A stretch of DNA of 64,000 nt from Varanus komodoensis (GCF_004798865.1 NW_025335438.1:17558010-17622009); one strand, 5' to 3'; positions 1 to 10,862 are shown, numbered from the stretch's first letter. Program-made: numbers and translations. Notes: generated from the letters alone by a model not told the origin.

Positions 1-65
1 AACCCATCCATTTCTGCTGACTGAGTTCACTGCAGACACATGAATAGGATCTAGAGCTACAAACA

Positions 66-199
66 TATATGCACTTACCTCGGAGTAGTAGTATTTGTCA
101 TGGTGGGACTCACTTCTGCATATAGGATTGTGAAATCAGAAGTGGATCTCATTGAACTGGGTGGGGCTCCCTGGTAAGCATACACAGGATGACAACCTT
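66..199. repeat. Two adjacent copies of a short palindromic interspersed element
   Basis: Two consecutive units of about 65 bp (66-131 and 139-199) each resemble a self-complementary sequence that recurs through the window. Its pattern is a tATAGGATTG-type end, an inner AAGTCCCATTGA-type arm, and the reverse complement of that arm. The first unit reads in one orientation and ends in ATAGGATTG; the second begins CAGAAGTGGATCTCATTGA and ends ACAGGATGACAACC. No coding capacity is visible. A small non-autonomous foldback or MITE-like element fits, but I cannot name the family. Copies are diverged, so boundaries are approximate. Confidence 0.5.
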
Positions 200-657
200 G
201 GAAGGGAAGGCATTCTGCAAAAGGCAATGTGAAGACTGCAGCACTTTCTGTTCAGGAGGTTGTTCCATTTTCAGTGCAGTTTAGGATTATAGCTGCCAAA
301 ACGAAATGAAATAAACAAAGCAAATAAAAATGGAAAATGAAAAGAAACCAACTAAACACAACCAGAACGAAACAGTGCAGCCCAAATCCTATTCATGATT
401 CACTCAGGGAGGCATGCTCACAAGTCCACCAGCAGCAAATTTACAGCTATGGAACCCAATACCACACACATTTACTCAGAAGTATGTATGATTTGTCTTA
501 ATAAGGTTTACTTTTATTTAAACATGCATCGCTACATATCAAAGACGATGAGGAAGCAAAGTAAATGATCTCTCTGTTGTGGCTTATTCCCAGATAAACC
601 AACCAACTGATAAGCAGATGTGTTTCCTGAGTGTTTGTCTGCTCCACCCTTCTACAT

Positions 658-660
<3 letters not shown>
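200..660. other. Unassigned AT-rich sequence
   Basis: No gene is seen. A partial palindromic-element end (AAATCCTATTCATG) lies near 385-400. Otherwise I see no recognisable repeat or conserved coding pattern. Confidence 0.5.
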
Positions 661-689
<29 letters not shown>

Positions 690-690
690 G
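661..690. repeat. (GT)n dinucleotide microsatellite
   Basis: About 14-15 uninterrupted GT units, followed by a G-rich segment. The His/Thr-rich open frames crossing it on the minus strand are products of the CA repeat and are not genes. Confidence 0.97.
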
Positions 691-901
691 TGGGGTGGGG
701 GAGTTGACATGAATAATCAAGTATAATCCTCATAAGACTAAAACTCTTCACCAGAGATGTTAATTCTGCTCCACCCCACAAAAAGTTTGTTGAAGATTGT
801 GTGACATGGTACACTGCTAAAGAAATGTTGCAGACATGTCAGTGGCATTAATTTTACTGACTACGTTCAGTTATTTAGTTCATGCTTACTGCACTACAAA
901 C

Positions 902-973
902 CAATGTAAGTCTACTCATGAGGGATTTATGGGGGTCGCTCTCAAGTCAGTGGGCATAATGCTGCAACTTTAG
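902..973. repeat. Decayed copy of the short palindromic element
   Basis: The stretch contains AAGTCTACTCATGAGGGA, then a partly complementary half ending GTGGGCATAATGCTGCAAC. This parallels the better copies at 66-199 and 4650-4725. It is assigned by overall arm order only; several positions differ. Confidence 0.33.
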
Positions 974-1611
974 TGAAATTTATCATTGGGCTCTTCTTTT
1001 ACTTAGAAACAAATTCTCTGATTTTAAAGGTGCTCTGTGCCAAGTAGGGCCACAATCTGATAGACATTTACTTGGAAGACAAGTACATTTACCTGGGAGA
1101 CAGTTACTGATTGAGATTGCATAAGATTGCATTTTGCATTAACCACATTATAGATGTTACAGCTTCAAGAATGGCAAAAGTACTCAGATGGTCTGTCACA
1201 CCAGTTGCTGGCAATAGCCACAGACTTCATCATATAACCATTCCAATGCCATATTTATTTGTCCTATTTTAATTTGTGTTATTTATTGCTGATTTTCCTC
1301 ACAATGTGATGCCCCAAAGCTTGCAAGTTTGGATAAGAAATGTAACACTATGAATATTGCTCAGAAATCACTAAACCCACATCAGGAGGTCACATGTTAT
1401 TGCAAGAAGGAATCTGCTTAGAAATCCCAGAAATTGTTGGGACAGGATGTAATCAGTGGTGATGTAAAGTATTCTGCATGTGTTCAAAAGTAAGCTGTTA
1501 ATTACATAATTTAAGTTCTGAATCTTGACACTGGAGATAGGCTCCAGGATCATGTGCTATTGTATCTGTCCCAGATTAGGTATGCATGCAAAGCTCAAAT
1601 TGATTTAGGGT
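974..1611. other. Unassigned sequence
   Basis: No gene, no obvious repeat and no simple-sequence tract. Short minus-strand frames here lack any protein-family signature. Confidence 0.5.
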
Positions 1612-1736
1612 ACAATCCTATGCATGTTTAGATGGAAAAGGGCCTGCAGTGTCCATCATGCTCCAGTCATGCTGACTGGGCCATGCTGGAGGATGTAGGC
1701 CTTTTTCTTCTTGGTCTAAACATACATGAAATTGCA
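1612..1736. repeat. Palindromic element, longer form
   Basis: The two ends are imperfect inverted repeats. ACAATCCTATGCATGTTTAG with a following GGCCTGCAG stands at the left; TGTAGGCC, then TCTAAACATACATGAAATTGC, stands at the right. The middle (CATGCTCCAGTCATGCTG, then GGGCCATGCTGGAGG) is itself self-complementary. The outer ends match those of the shorter palindromic units, but the interior differs, so this looks like a second subfamily of about 125 bp. A Cys-containing open frame over it is incidental. Confidence 0.5.
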
Positions 1737-1739
1737 TTT

Positions 1740-2660
1740 GTAAGTGGATTATTCAAGTTTACTTCTGTTCAAAAATGTTTCCCTGGCCTGATTGAACAGA
1801 GTTGGAAAATCTCCACTCTGCCCCTTGCAGTATCACTGTCTTTCAGATTAACACATGATTCCCTTTGAACATTGTTTGCTGAAGTGATGGGAGTCAGACA
1901 AGAGTTAGCCCTTGGAGCCACAGTCAGAAAACAAGAATCTAAATAAATGTGTTGGGGGGATTGCTAGTCTCACTTCAGATAACCTATTTAAAGAAGAAGC
2001 AGTTATACTCAGCTATCTGATACTTTACTAGTTGCAGTAAACAAATACTTTTTCCAATAATATGTCCAACAACTTTCAAAAAAGGGAGGCCCACCAAGAA
2101 AAGTGCTTTTGTATTCCTCCATTTAAAGTTGTCTTTTATATCCATTAAGCTAATATATTGACAGTTCTAGCATGCAGTTCTTGGTTGCATGACTATTGGA
2201 CTCTGCAATTCCTACCTTCCTCATATACACAGTATAAGGCCTCCAAAGATCATACTCTCTCTGTTCCATTTTTCCTGTTTTAAAGGGGAAGAAATATTGA
2301 TCTACCTCCAATGTTCTGATGAAGCCATAGACCAGTCTATGGTGAAACACTATGCAAATGGCACATAGCCATAATTTTGGCTGAGTCATGGTAAGTTCCA
2401 AACTGTGTGAGTTGTCCTACATCTGGCATTTTACCAGAGGTGGCTAGTGACTTCCGTGCGGGTAGGCTTTTCAACCATTGCCGATTTTCTTTTCAGCTGT
2501 ATAAAAACTAAGCATGATGCTTCTTGGTGATGAACCTATTTTGGGAGGGAGTTCAGCATTGTGAATCACTCCTATAAAGCTCAAAAGTAATGATGAAGAT
2601 CCCCACTGATACAAGGGTCCCCAGCCTCCTCTGGATGTTACATCTCACCACAGGAGAGAT
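1740..2660. other. Unassigned sequence
   Basis: No recognisable gene or repeat family. Open frames are short and low in complexity of signal. Confidence 0.5.
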
Positions 2661-2666
2661 GAGTGA

Positions 2667-2876
2667 AGTATTACTACTATTGTTATCATTGCATTTCTAC
2701 CCTACCTTTTCTTTCTTGTTAGGAACTCAAGGTAGCATCTATAGCTCCATTTTATTCTCACAACAACCACCCTGTGAGGCAGGTTGGATTGAGAATTTGA
2801 GACTGGTCCAAAGTCAGACCCAGGTCTCCTGGGTCTCTGAACCAACACTAACCAGCACACCACCTGGCTCTCATAA
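2667..2876 (-). mobile_element. tRNA-derived SINE (MIR-like layout), reverse orientation
   Basis: Read on the minus strand, it starts GAGCCAGGTGGTGTGCTGG with a tRNA A-box-like region. It then has CCTGGGTCTGAC in the B-box position and a body with CCTCACAGGGTGGTTGTTG. It ends in a tail of loose AAT/ATT triplets (plus strand ATTACTACTATTG). This order matches a SINE widely seen in squamate genomes, and further copies lie at 6795, 13306 and 59590 in this window. The exact family name is uncertain. The plus-strand frame running through it is not a gene. Confidence 0.68.
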
Positions 2877-2879
2877 TTT

Positions 2880-4019
2880 GATATATATACCACAAGCCCA
2901 GGAGTCTCCAAGATTGACCCAGGAGGCTTTCTGGTTTCCCTCACCCTATGCCTCCTTCTAGGGATGAACTATAATTATGCAAAGAGCTTTTTCTAATTCT
3001 GGAATTACCTTTCCAAGGAAACATCTAAGTAACAACCGTGCACAATTTTCATTGCCAAATTAAGACCTTCATATTAGTCCAGGTATTTAGCTTTTAATGC
3101 TCATATATTTTTAAATTTGGATGGACTGCCTGCCTGTTATGCTGTATTTTTGGAATGTTGGCTTGTGATAGGGTATTAGCAAAGTCTTTCATGTTTTTGT
3201 TTACCTTATAAAGTTGATTGGAGCTTTTTCAAGAGAAGCAGTAAACCTGGTTTGGGGACAATATTCCAAATGCTTTAGGCATCCATCTGTTCATCAAGCT
3301 GATGGCTGGAAAAGGGCTCCTCCACTCTAAACTACAGAAATGAATATCACACAACCAATTCAAGACGTTGGCACCAGCTGCAGTTCAGCAGTCTCCTGAG
3401 GAATATCACAAAATGTTCAAGGTTATGTTTTAAGCCAGAATCAATAAACCTCTCCCAGTTTCTTTACTGTACAGCTTGTACTAACAGTGAACAGTACAAT
3501 ATATTAGTCTTAGGGAAAGGTACTTTTAAGAACAATTTTTGCAACCACTGGAGTAGTGAAAATTGCCGGTGACACTGTGCTTACATTTTGAAACATTTTG
3601 ATGCATATGGTGATATACAAAGATTTTTTAGGTATTTATCAGAATGTCATACATGTAGATCATATCAAATTATAACTTCTACCACTGATGTTTAAAACAA
3701 GGTCATCCCAAGCTCAGCCTTATGATCCTAGAACAGTATCACACAATTAAATTGTCAGAAGAACTACTCATTTATTTGACTGACAGTTCTGAACTCATCA
3801 GCTGTCTTACCAACCACTTTCTCCTGATGGCTTTTGGTATTCCTGTCCCAGCTGTTTCATTTGTTATGATACAACAGACAAGACTGTTGTTGGTCAGTCA
3901 AGGACATCAACAAGTGATGGGAAATAATCATGAGAAGGAAAAGGCATGGGAAGACACAGGAAAATGACATATCCATCAGAAAGACATATAGTGTGATCCT
4001 ATACATGTCTTTTTAGAAG
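2880..4019. other. Unassigned sequence
   Basis: No gene. A palindromic-element-like end (GTGATCCTATACATGTCT) lies at about 3991-4010. The remainder shows no repeat that I recognise. Confidence 0.48.
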
Positions 4020-4432
4020 GAGTGCCTGCACCCATATGTGCCTACCTGGCCTTTGAGATCTACGCAGGGGGCCCTCCTGTGTGAGCCAGCCCTTAGGGAG
4101 GTGAGAGGGATGGCGCTAGAAGGAGGGCATTTTCTGCAGCTGGTCCCCATATTTGGAACGCTCCCCCCAAGGAGAGTCACCTGGCACCTTCCTTACTTTC
4201 TTTTCAGCACCAGGGAAAGATCTCCCTTAAAAAAAAAAAAAAATTAATAGTTAATGCCATTTGACCTTTGTTTTGTATTGTTGCCTTATTTTATTGATAT
4301 ACTATTTTCATACGTTGTAGTTGGTTTTTATTGTGTTTTATCTTGTGATTGTGAGCCAGCCAGAATTGCTGTGGCACAATTGGGCAGCATACAAATGTTT
4401 TAAATAAATAAATAAATAATAAATCCACTTTG
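4020..4432 (+). mobile_element. L2 LINE 3' end, old copy
   Basis: The first half encodes a degraded version of the L2 C-terminus; the stretch around 4150-4230 translates with FGTLPPRRVTWHLPYF, resembling the LWNSLP..VRLAPSLPSF block of L2 proteins. An AT-rich 3' UTR with GTGAGCCAGCCAGAATTGC and GGGCAGCATACAAATG follows, then an AAAT-type tail ending near 4425. A 15-nt A run interrupts it near 4229-4243. The element is 5' truncated and decayed. Confidence 0.62.
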
Positions 4433-4649
4433 TTCTTAGGTAATTTTTTACAGGATTGCAACCATAATGTCCCACAGGCAGCCTGCTGACGAATAGTATC
4501 CCAGGATATTAAGAATTAGAGCTATCTTCCTTCTCCCACTCCTCTTACCAAGTTGGAAAGGGAATCTGTTGGAAGATAGTACAGGAGGCTGAATCTAACA
4601 AATTCTAGAAAGATTAAGTGACTCATCAGGCACTGTAAGAACTGCCTTA

Positions 4650-4725
4650 CATGCTTATTTAGAAGTTAAATCTCACTAAATTCACCAGAACTTACTCCTA
4701 GTCATCATGTTTAGGATTGTAGCCT
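4650..4725. repeat. Short palindromic element copy
   Basis: It reads ACATGCTTATTTAGAAGTTAA, then CTCACTAAATTCACCAGAAC, TTACTCCTAGTCATCATG and TTTAGGATTGTAGCCT. The two halves are partly reverse-complementary. The terminal TAGGATTG(T/C)AGCC is the hallmark seen in other copies. Confidence 0.5.
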
Positions 4726-4729
4726 CAGT

Positions 4730-5367
4730 CTATGGTATGTGAACCAAAATATGTGAACTTTGAGCTCAGTTAAGTATATTCCTAGATAAGTGGATATAGT
4801 GTTTCAACATTAGACTCTAATCTTGAGCACACGTGTCTGGAAGTAGGTCCCATTTCTTAAATCACCAGGGCCTTGCTTGGATTTAAATCAGATTGAACTA
4901 CTTCTGTGCTTCTTTTGAACCCTACGGGTGTCAGTGCCCCCATTCTGATAAAGATACACAGATAATTGTGTGAGCCAAATGATCGACATTTCACAGCAGA
5001 AAGACAAAGAAGAAATAATTTAGACATGAGGGTTTTTATTTTAAAATTATTACAATGGATTATATATGTGATATCCCAGTCATAGCACTCATCAAGGGGA
5101 TGCAGGATCTTCCTGGAGGGTTATTAGATCACCTCTCAGCTATCTAATAACCATCCAGGAAGATCCATGTGAAAAGCAATGAGGCAAAATAATATATGAG
5201 TTCTATGTGTGATTTGGGGAAGCAGACAGTACATAGCACATGCCTGATAAATGAGACCATAATACAAAATGTAGGAATCACTGTCTTATATACTCAGTTA
5301 TAAGAACAAAGGGGGAGATATATATGGACAATCATAAGGTCTGGATCTATTACTATTACATCTGACA
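4730..5367. other. Unassigned sequence around a hairpin
   Basis: Apart from the hairpin at 5105-5166 and a weak palindromic-element fragment near 4830-4855 (GTGTCTGGAAGTAGGTCCCA), nothing is recognised. Confidence 0.45.
5105..5166. repeat. Near-perfect 25-bp inverted repeat (hairpin)
   Basis: The arms at 5105-5129 and 5142-5166 are reverse complements except for one position, separated by a 12-nt loop (CACCTCTCAGCT). The left arm begins GGATCTTCCTGGA and the right arm ends TCCAGGAAGATCC. A transcript would fold into a stem of microRNA-precursor size, but a small foldback repeat or a local inversion is equally possible. Confidence 0.85.
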
Positions 5368-5554
5368 GTTAGGATCCCTAGGATTTGGAATGGGCTTCTA
5401 AGGGAGGTGATTGAGGTCCCATCAGTGAGGGTGTTCAAGGAAAGATGGACAACCACATTTTGGGGATTACATGAGAGGGTCTGGCTGGAGCCAGGGGTCA
5501 GACTAGATGGCCTGGGAGGTACCTTCTGACTTGCTTTGTTTCTGAGTTTCTATC
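5368..5554 (+). mobile_element. CR1 LINE 3' end fragment
   Basis: The sequence carries the end of the CR1 reading frame (TGGAATGGGCTTCTAAGGGA..., equivalent to W-N-G-L-P-R-E-V) and the typical 3' stretch GTCAGACTAGATGGCC, CTTCTGAC and TGAGTTTCTAT. It matches the better preserved minus-strand CR1 at 46401-47398, so both belong to one subfamily. It is strongly 5' truncated. Confidence 0.75.
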
Positions 5555-5559
5555 TAAAA

Positions 5560-6020
5560 TGGCAGGAAAAGCTAGTCTACCCAGTTCATTTCAGGAATGA
5601 TGTTCAGCCAGGCCTGATGGGGTGGAAAAATTGTTTGAAGCTATCAGTTCAAAAACATTAGCAATATCTAGGTTGACTATGCCACTAGAGTAGCATAAAG
5701 TTATTAAGGTCTGTAAGACATCTGCAGAGTAATTTGGAAGAACCAGTTAATCCCCTGCTATAATACTAGCTTCTGGAAGGGGATTTCATGGAAATTTCCT
5801 CACACTGAAGAACTCCTTCCATTGTTTCTATCAAAACTCCGTTGCAGATAGCCCCACAGAAAGCAAAAACTCGCACAGGTTGGGATGGTTTGAGCTGTAT
5901 ATCTACACAAAGAATAAAGAGCAGCCGTGAATGAGAACTATAATTATATGGATCTCAATTTAGCTTTACAAGGTAAGCTCTGTGAATATTAAATGGCAGC
6001 ATTTTAGTCCTACTTTTCCC
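5560..6020. other. Unassigned sequence
   Basis: No gene or recognisable repeat. Confidence 0.5.
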
Positions 6021-6022
6021 TT

Positions 6023-6172
6023 AGAGCAGCCTTAGAAAGTCTTGTGCCTTCTGGACACATTTGGACTGCAATACCCAGAAGTCTCAGACAATGGCCCAGC
6101 TGGATGGAAATTCTGGGAGTTGCGGTCGGAATGCCTCTGAAGGCCACCAAGTTGGGGAAGACTGCCTTAGAG
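6023..6172. mobile_element. Non-autonomous hAT-like element
   Basis: The right end, GGCCACCAAGTTGGGGAAGA, is the reverse complement of the familiar TTCCCCAACxTGGTGGCC terminus. The centre is self-complementary: GACTGCAATACCCAGAA facing TTCTGGGAGTTGCGGTC. Related fragments stand at 24431, 38039 and 42633. The layout fits small hAT-type foldback elements common in reptiles; the superfamily call is from memory and could be wrong. Confidence 0.5.
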
Positions 6173-6174
6173 AG

Positions 6175-6790
6175 TTCTGTGTGGTTATTTATGTACTCTG
6201 TCCACCATATTACCCTGAGAACACCCAGACAGACTAATTGTGTGCCTGGTACCTCTTGACTGGCTTTGTGGTGAAGTGGTTGAATTTAGTTCTCCATCCA
6301 AGTCTCAAATTCTAATCATCACATCATATCAGCTCTCCAGTGGCAGCAGTAGTAATATAAAAGGCAGTAACACCTTTTAACTTTGATAACTACATTCAGT
6401 GTCCCTGTTCAGAGACAGTATCTGGCTGACTGGTAGATGCCATCAGGAATTAACATCCTCTGAATGCCTTCATCTGACTGCCTAGATTGAAGCTATATTC
6501 TCCCTTTGCCATAGGAATTACTGCTATATTTGTTCAGGACATGTTTACTAGCTTGTGATACAAACTGCAGCAGAAGATGTGAGAAGATTCTCATTTGCAA
6601 TAACTAAACCAATTTTTCTTTCCTTTACAGGAAAAGAGATGTGTCTCAATCACCTACAGTCTACATGTTCTCACAACATAGCATCCCGTGCTTGTCTTCC
6701 ACAGCCCCTTTCCATTTACAACACAGGAGCAGCAAATCTATGCCCACAACAAGACAGGAAGTTTATACAGGCAGAGGAGCACCATAATTT
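6175..6790. other. Unassigned sequence
   Basis: No gene or repeat recognised. The plus-strand frame at 6555-6878 has no family signature and runs into a SINE. Confidence 0.48.
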
Positions 6791-6794
6791 AATT

Positions 6795-6950
6795 TCTTCA
6801 TTACATTACATTAATATTTTGTCTTTCTTCCATACAGTGCTTCTCAGCACTATTGCAATTCTCACCACATCTTTGTGAAGCAGGTTAGGCTAGGTGGTAG
6901 CAGCTTGTTCTCTGTCACTCAGTAAATGGGGATTTAAAGAACCATAACTG
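6795..6950 (-). mobile_element. tRNA-derived SINE fragment, reverse orientation
   Basis: The plus strand shows ATTCTCACCACATC, then GAAGCAGGTTAGGCTA, TCACTCAGTAAATGGGGATT and TAAAGAACC. On the minus strand this is the body and B-box region (GGTTCTTTAAATCC) of the same SINE as at 2667-2876. It is decayed, with the 5' tRNA part largely missing. Confidence 0.58.
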
Positions 6951-7404
6951 TGAAAAAAAGAAACAATATGCACTCAAAAGGTACTTGTATTCTGTATTTG
7001 CAGGTTCTTACCTGATTGGCTTCCACATTTCTTTTTTTAGTGAATAAATTTATTCATTCTTAGGTAACAAACCGAGAGCTATGTGTACTGGCACATAATG
7101 TTAAAAGCATTCATTTTCACTGTGGGGTTACTTCAATTATTGCATCAGGCAAGTAAAGCATTTTCCCTGCATATTATTGGTTTTCCTTTTCTGCTTCCTC
7201 TGCTGCATCCAGAGTAAGTAAAACAACTAAGCAAAATCCACATTCATTTCCAATGAAAAACTGCCGGAGATTTTCTGCTGTCTGGACTTCAGCATGATCC
7301 TGGAAGGGTGAGAACAATGTTCTGAATTACAGGAAATGACATGACGTGGGAAACCTGCACAATAATATCACCTTTTGAATTTGGTGAATAATTTTGCTTT
7401 TCTA

Positions 7405-7568
7405 AGGAAGCACTACTCAGTGGCAGAACACATGCTTTACATGCAGAAAGTCCAAGGTTCAATCTCCAGCTTCTTCAGGCAGGCCCAGAAAGACCCTCAT
7501 CAGAAATTCTAGAAAGCCAGCACTGGTCATTGTAGACAATCATGAGTTGAGTGGACCAATAATTTGAT
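7405..7568 (+). mobile_element. tRNA-derived SINE of a second squamate-type family
   Basis: It begins with an A-box-like CTCAGTGGCAGAACA, followed by CATGCTTTACATGCAGAAAG and a B box GGTTCAATCTC at about 7456-7466. The body GCACTGGTCATTGTAGACA and GAGTGGACCAATAATTTGA follows. This order (tRNA-like head, TGCATGCAGAAGGTCC, GTAGACAATACTGA, GTGGACCAATGGTCTGA) is a SINE I know from reptile sequence. Other copies are at 19885-20008 (+) and 48322-48482 (-). Confidence 0.68.
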
Positions 7569-7606
7569 CCATTGGCCACATGAGTCAAACATGATGGCCT
7601 ATATTC

Positions 7607-7880
7607 AGGGACTGAGTATGGGAATTGAGTATGGATTGTCACTGCATGAGTTGTTGCTAAAATGTGAGTTGGTGTTGACATGTGGATTATCATGTTGTTT
7701 GAATCCAGTTGTACTAACAAGTAATAGCTTGAAGAGAATGCATGGTTTGTTGTGTCATGAACTGTGAGCTTTTCACAATGGCTTGTTATTTCAGTTGGAT
7801 TCAAACAACACAATAATCCACAGTTCAGTAACAACGCACACTCAGGCCACACCCAAGCAACACTCAACCCTATCATATTG
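7607..7880. repeat. Foldback element with long imperfect inverted arms
   Basis: The inner arms at 7681-7721 and about 7782-7822 are reverse complements over 41 nt with about six mismatches (left arm TGTGGATTATCATGTTG, right arm ending ACACAATAATCCACA). Weaker complementarity extends outward to about 7613 and 7875 and inward around AACAAACC/GGTTTGTTG. Because the arms are mirror copies, open frames on both strands encode the same CGL(L/S)CCLNP string; that is a by-product, not a protein. It is probably a MITE-like DNA element. Confidence 0.6.
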
Positions 7881-7884
7881 TCTG

Positions 7885-10488
7885 AACCCAATAAGTGTAA
7901 AGCATTTTTTTATGCTCCCTGCCTGTTTGGAATTTGTAGGGGCTTAGTGTGGATTTAGGCTAAATTCTCAGTGTGCATTGAGGTTTGTAGAATTGAGATG
8001 TATGAATAAGCAGAATCGGATCCAACGATAAGGAAAAGAGCAGCTTTTACAGAAGGTGAAGTAATCAAAATTGGTTTTATTGAAAGGAGACTGTGGGTTC
8101 ACTGCTGAGCAGGAATTGAATGGGACTATGGCAAAGGAAAGCAGACAGCAAAACTCTTAATCATACTGGCCATAATTTTATGGCTTTGAATATACACTGA
8201 GCCTGACACATACAGAGATCTTAAGATTCTCTTCTGTGTCAGGAAAAGTTCAGCACATACACAAATGATGAACATTCCTGTGTACAAGCTAGTTAACTCA
8301 ATTCCCATAGAAAATTTCCTCCCTTCTTTGTGCATGACCCTGTGTATGTCCCATTGATTGAGCTGGGACAGTTGAAAGGAAACAGAGAAGTTCCTCTGTG
8401 GAAGAATAGGTGGGAGTATTGAAGGCCTGTCTAAATTTGGGTGAAATGACTTTGATCTCAGATAGCACAAACTCCAAAACCTTCCTCACCCAGAGTCCTT
8501 TCAATGTTGATGTCCATATGCTGTCCTGACAATCAGCTCTCTGCCTGTGCTTTGTCCCTTAAATGGAACTGAAGTCAAAAGAGAATTTGAAATTCAGTTT
8601 GTTTGCTAAAATGTTGCACTCCCCCACATAACTCACGTCAAAACATTTAATGACATCATTTCTGCAGAGATGTATAACCTGATTCCCAAAATGAGAGCAG
8701 CCGATTGATTATCCACTTTGAATGGTCTCTGCTTTCCTGTTTCCCCTCCCCTTAACATTAAACATTCAAATCTTGGTTTAACTTGGTGGTTTTATTTTAA
8801 GAGCATTCAGCTGCCTTTCTGGAATCATCATTTACCTTTGTATATAATGTTGGAGTTGCCTCATCATTTATTTATGCTTTGAGTATACCTAACCCGAAGA
8901 AGAGCTCTGTGCAACCCAAAGGCAATAAAAACAATCAAGAACTCACTTTCATATTAGTAGCACTGATGGAGCATATTGGGTGGGATCTAACTTCCTTCTG
9001 CTCAGTTTTTCAGATTCTCCTTCTTTCCCCTCACACAGAAGCTGACTTCCTTATGCAAAGTGTCCTGTGCTTCAAGGAACTGGAGGGACAGGGAAATCTA
9101 CTCTCACCAGCACTCTTGAATCAGCTCAGATCTGATTAAAACCACTGAGATTTTTACTGAAAACAATGGGTGGCACCCTGCTATGAAAAGCAAGCAATAC
9201 ATGTTCAAATGAACAAATAAACAAAAACAAATATTTGGGTCTGTGAACAGAATGGGACATCATTTTTTGTCAATTGACCGTTTGCAATATTGAATATTGT
9301 AAGTTGTTTCAAAATATAGAAATGGGAATAAATGCATTTATTAAATTCTCACTTGGATTCTAAAGAGACTAGTTATAGACATATGCAAAATACCCTTTTC
9401 TCATTACTTAACGACCACAAATAGCTCCCAGTATTGTAGGATAAATAACAAAGGCTGCCAGGGGACCTGAATCTTTAAGTAGATAATTGAACTACACCTT
9501 TTTTCCAAATAGATTTTTTTCCGGGCAAAAATAGTATTGTTCAGTCTTGATTGCTACAATGACTTATATTTTTCAAAAACAAATCACCAAATTGTGAGAG
9601 CCTGATGTGAGTATACATGTTAGAAAGATAAAAAGAATTGGGTATTGGCCCTGAAGTTTATGCTTAGGTGGGTAAGTGAAATATGCTTGTTCCTGGATAA
9701 TCAGCTTCTATAAGCATCTAAGGCAAAGAGGACTGTGCTTTAATTCTTCTGCCATGTTTTTGTATTCTTGCTAACTAAACTAACCAAAGTCAATAGTCAG
9801 GACAATAGCAAATTATGGAGTGGATCAGAGTAAGAACATCAAAGCTTTACCTGGGAAGCTTTACCCGGGTAAGCAATGCTTTGAACCTAGGTTAAAATGT
9901 CACAAGGTGTGGCTACCTGAGCATGGCTTTTTATCAGTTTAATGCCTTCAAAATCAACAAGCAAATATTGTGGCAAAGAAGATAAAAGAAAATGAAGGGA
10001 TGTAGAGTATTCAGAGTGTCAAAAGAATGATTGCCCTCAAGGTATACTGAAAACAACTCTATTAGGAATCCATAATTTCATTTTGAAATGAAATTTCAGA
10101 GAAATTCATAATTCAGTCAGAGCTGGAATCCACATACTTGAGTTCAGTGATACCTGATCCCAAATGAATCTGCTCTTATTAGCCATCTTATCTGGGCACA
10201 GAGTTCCTTATTACCATGGTTGGCCCTATCATTATTGGTAGCAGAATGGGCTGGCAATTCCCCACCTTCAGACAGCTGATTTTTGGTGTCCTGAAAAGGA
10301 CAGAAAATTAAATTATTATTTTGGGGCATTTTTACATCAAGGAAAGGGGTGAGGCTATTTACCAAAATAATCCAGCTGATTTTTGGTGTTATGCACCTCA
10401 ACTTGCCTTTTCTGCATCATCTCAAGCAGCAACATGTCTTGGGCTATCCCTGCTTGTTACCAGCACTGCTTAGGGTTTTGCATATATC
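7885..10488. other. Long unassigned stretch
   Basis: There are no recognisable exons, repeats or simple-sequence tracts over 2.6 kb. Open frames at 8126-8504 (-) and 8879-9139 (+) lack family signatures. It appears single-copy, or too old to classify by eye. Confidence 0.45.
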
Positions 10489-10862
10489 TATACACTTCCA
10501 GGGGACTGCAGGTGGCGCAGCGGTTTAAACCGCTGTGCTGCTGGGCTGGTTGATCGAAAGGTCGCCGGTTCGAATCTGCACAATGGGGTGAGTTCCCATT
10601 GCTCTGTCCCAGCTCCTGCCAACCTTGCAGTTTGAAAGCATGCAAATGTAAGTAGATAAAAAGGTATCACTTCAGTGGGCAGGTAACAGCGTTCCGTGCA
10701 CTTCGGTGTTTAGTCATGCCAGCCACATGACCACAGAGACTGTCTGCGGACAAACGCTGGCTCCCTCGGCTAGGAAATGGAGATGAGCACCACCCCCTAG
10801 AGTCATGCATGACTGGACTTAATGTCAAGGGGAAACCTTTACCTTTACCTTATACACTTCCA
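10489..10862 (+). repeat. 12-bp target-site duplication flanking the Sauria SINE
   Basis: TATACACTTCCA stands directly before the SINE (10489-10500) and directly after its tail (10851-10862). Exact identity of the two copies supports insertion by target-primed reverse transcription and a fairly recent date. Confidence 0.9.
10501..10850 (+). mobile_element. Full-length Sauria-type SINE
   Basis: A tRNA-derived RNA polymerase III head comes first: A box around TGGCGCAGCGG at 10512-10522 and B box GGTTCGAATCT at 10567-10577. The conserved body follows (GCATGCAAATGTAAGTAGAT, then GCCAGCCACATGACC, then GGAAATGGAGATGAGCACC). It ends ATGACTGGACTTAATGTCA with AACCTTTACCTTTACCT. The last part is the tail that, in the published family, is shared with BovB LINEs and explains how BovB machinery moves this SINE. 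At 350 bp with an intact duplication it appears complete. It is the best evidence that the host is a squamate. Confidence 0.93.

Noticed and set aside
498-814. His/Thr-rich open frames on the minus strand
   Set aside because: They are translations of the CA/GT microsatellite and flanking sequence.
1632-1868. Frame beginning MEKGLQCPSCSS, looking like a zinc knuckle
   Set aside because: It coincides with a palindromic repeat copy, and the Cys spacing is not continued by any domain.
7475-7891. 138-aa minus-strand open frame and plus-strand partners with CCLNP motifs
   Set aside because: They lie on a foldback repeat and a SINE; the shared peptide arises from inverted-repeat symmetry.
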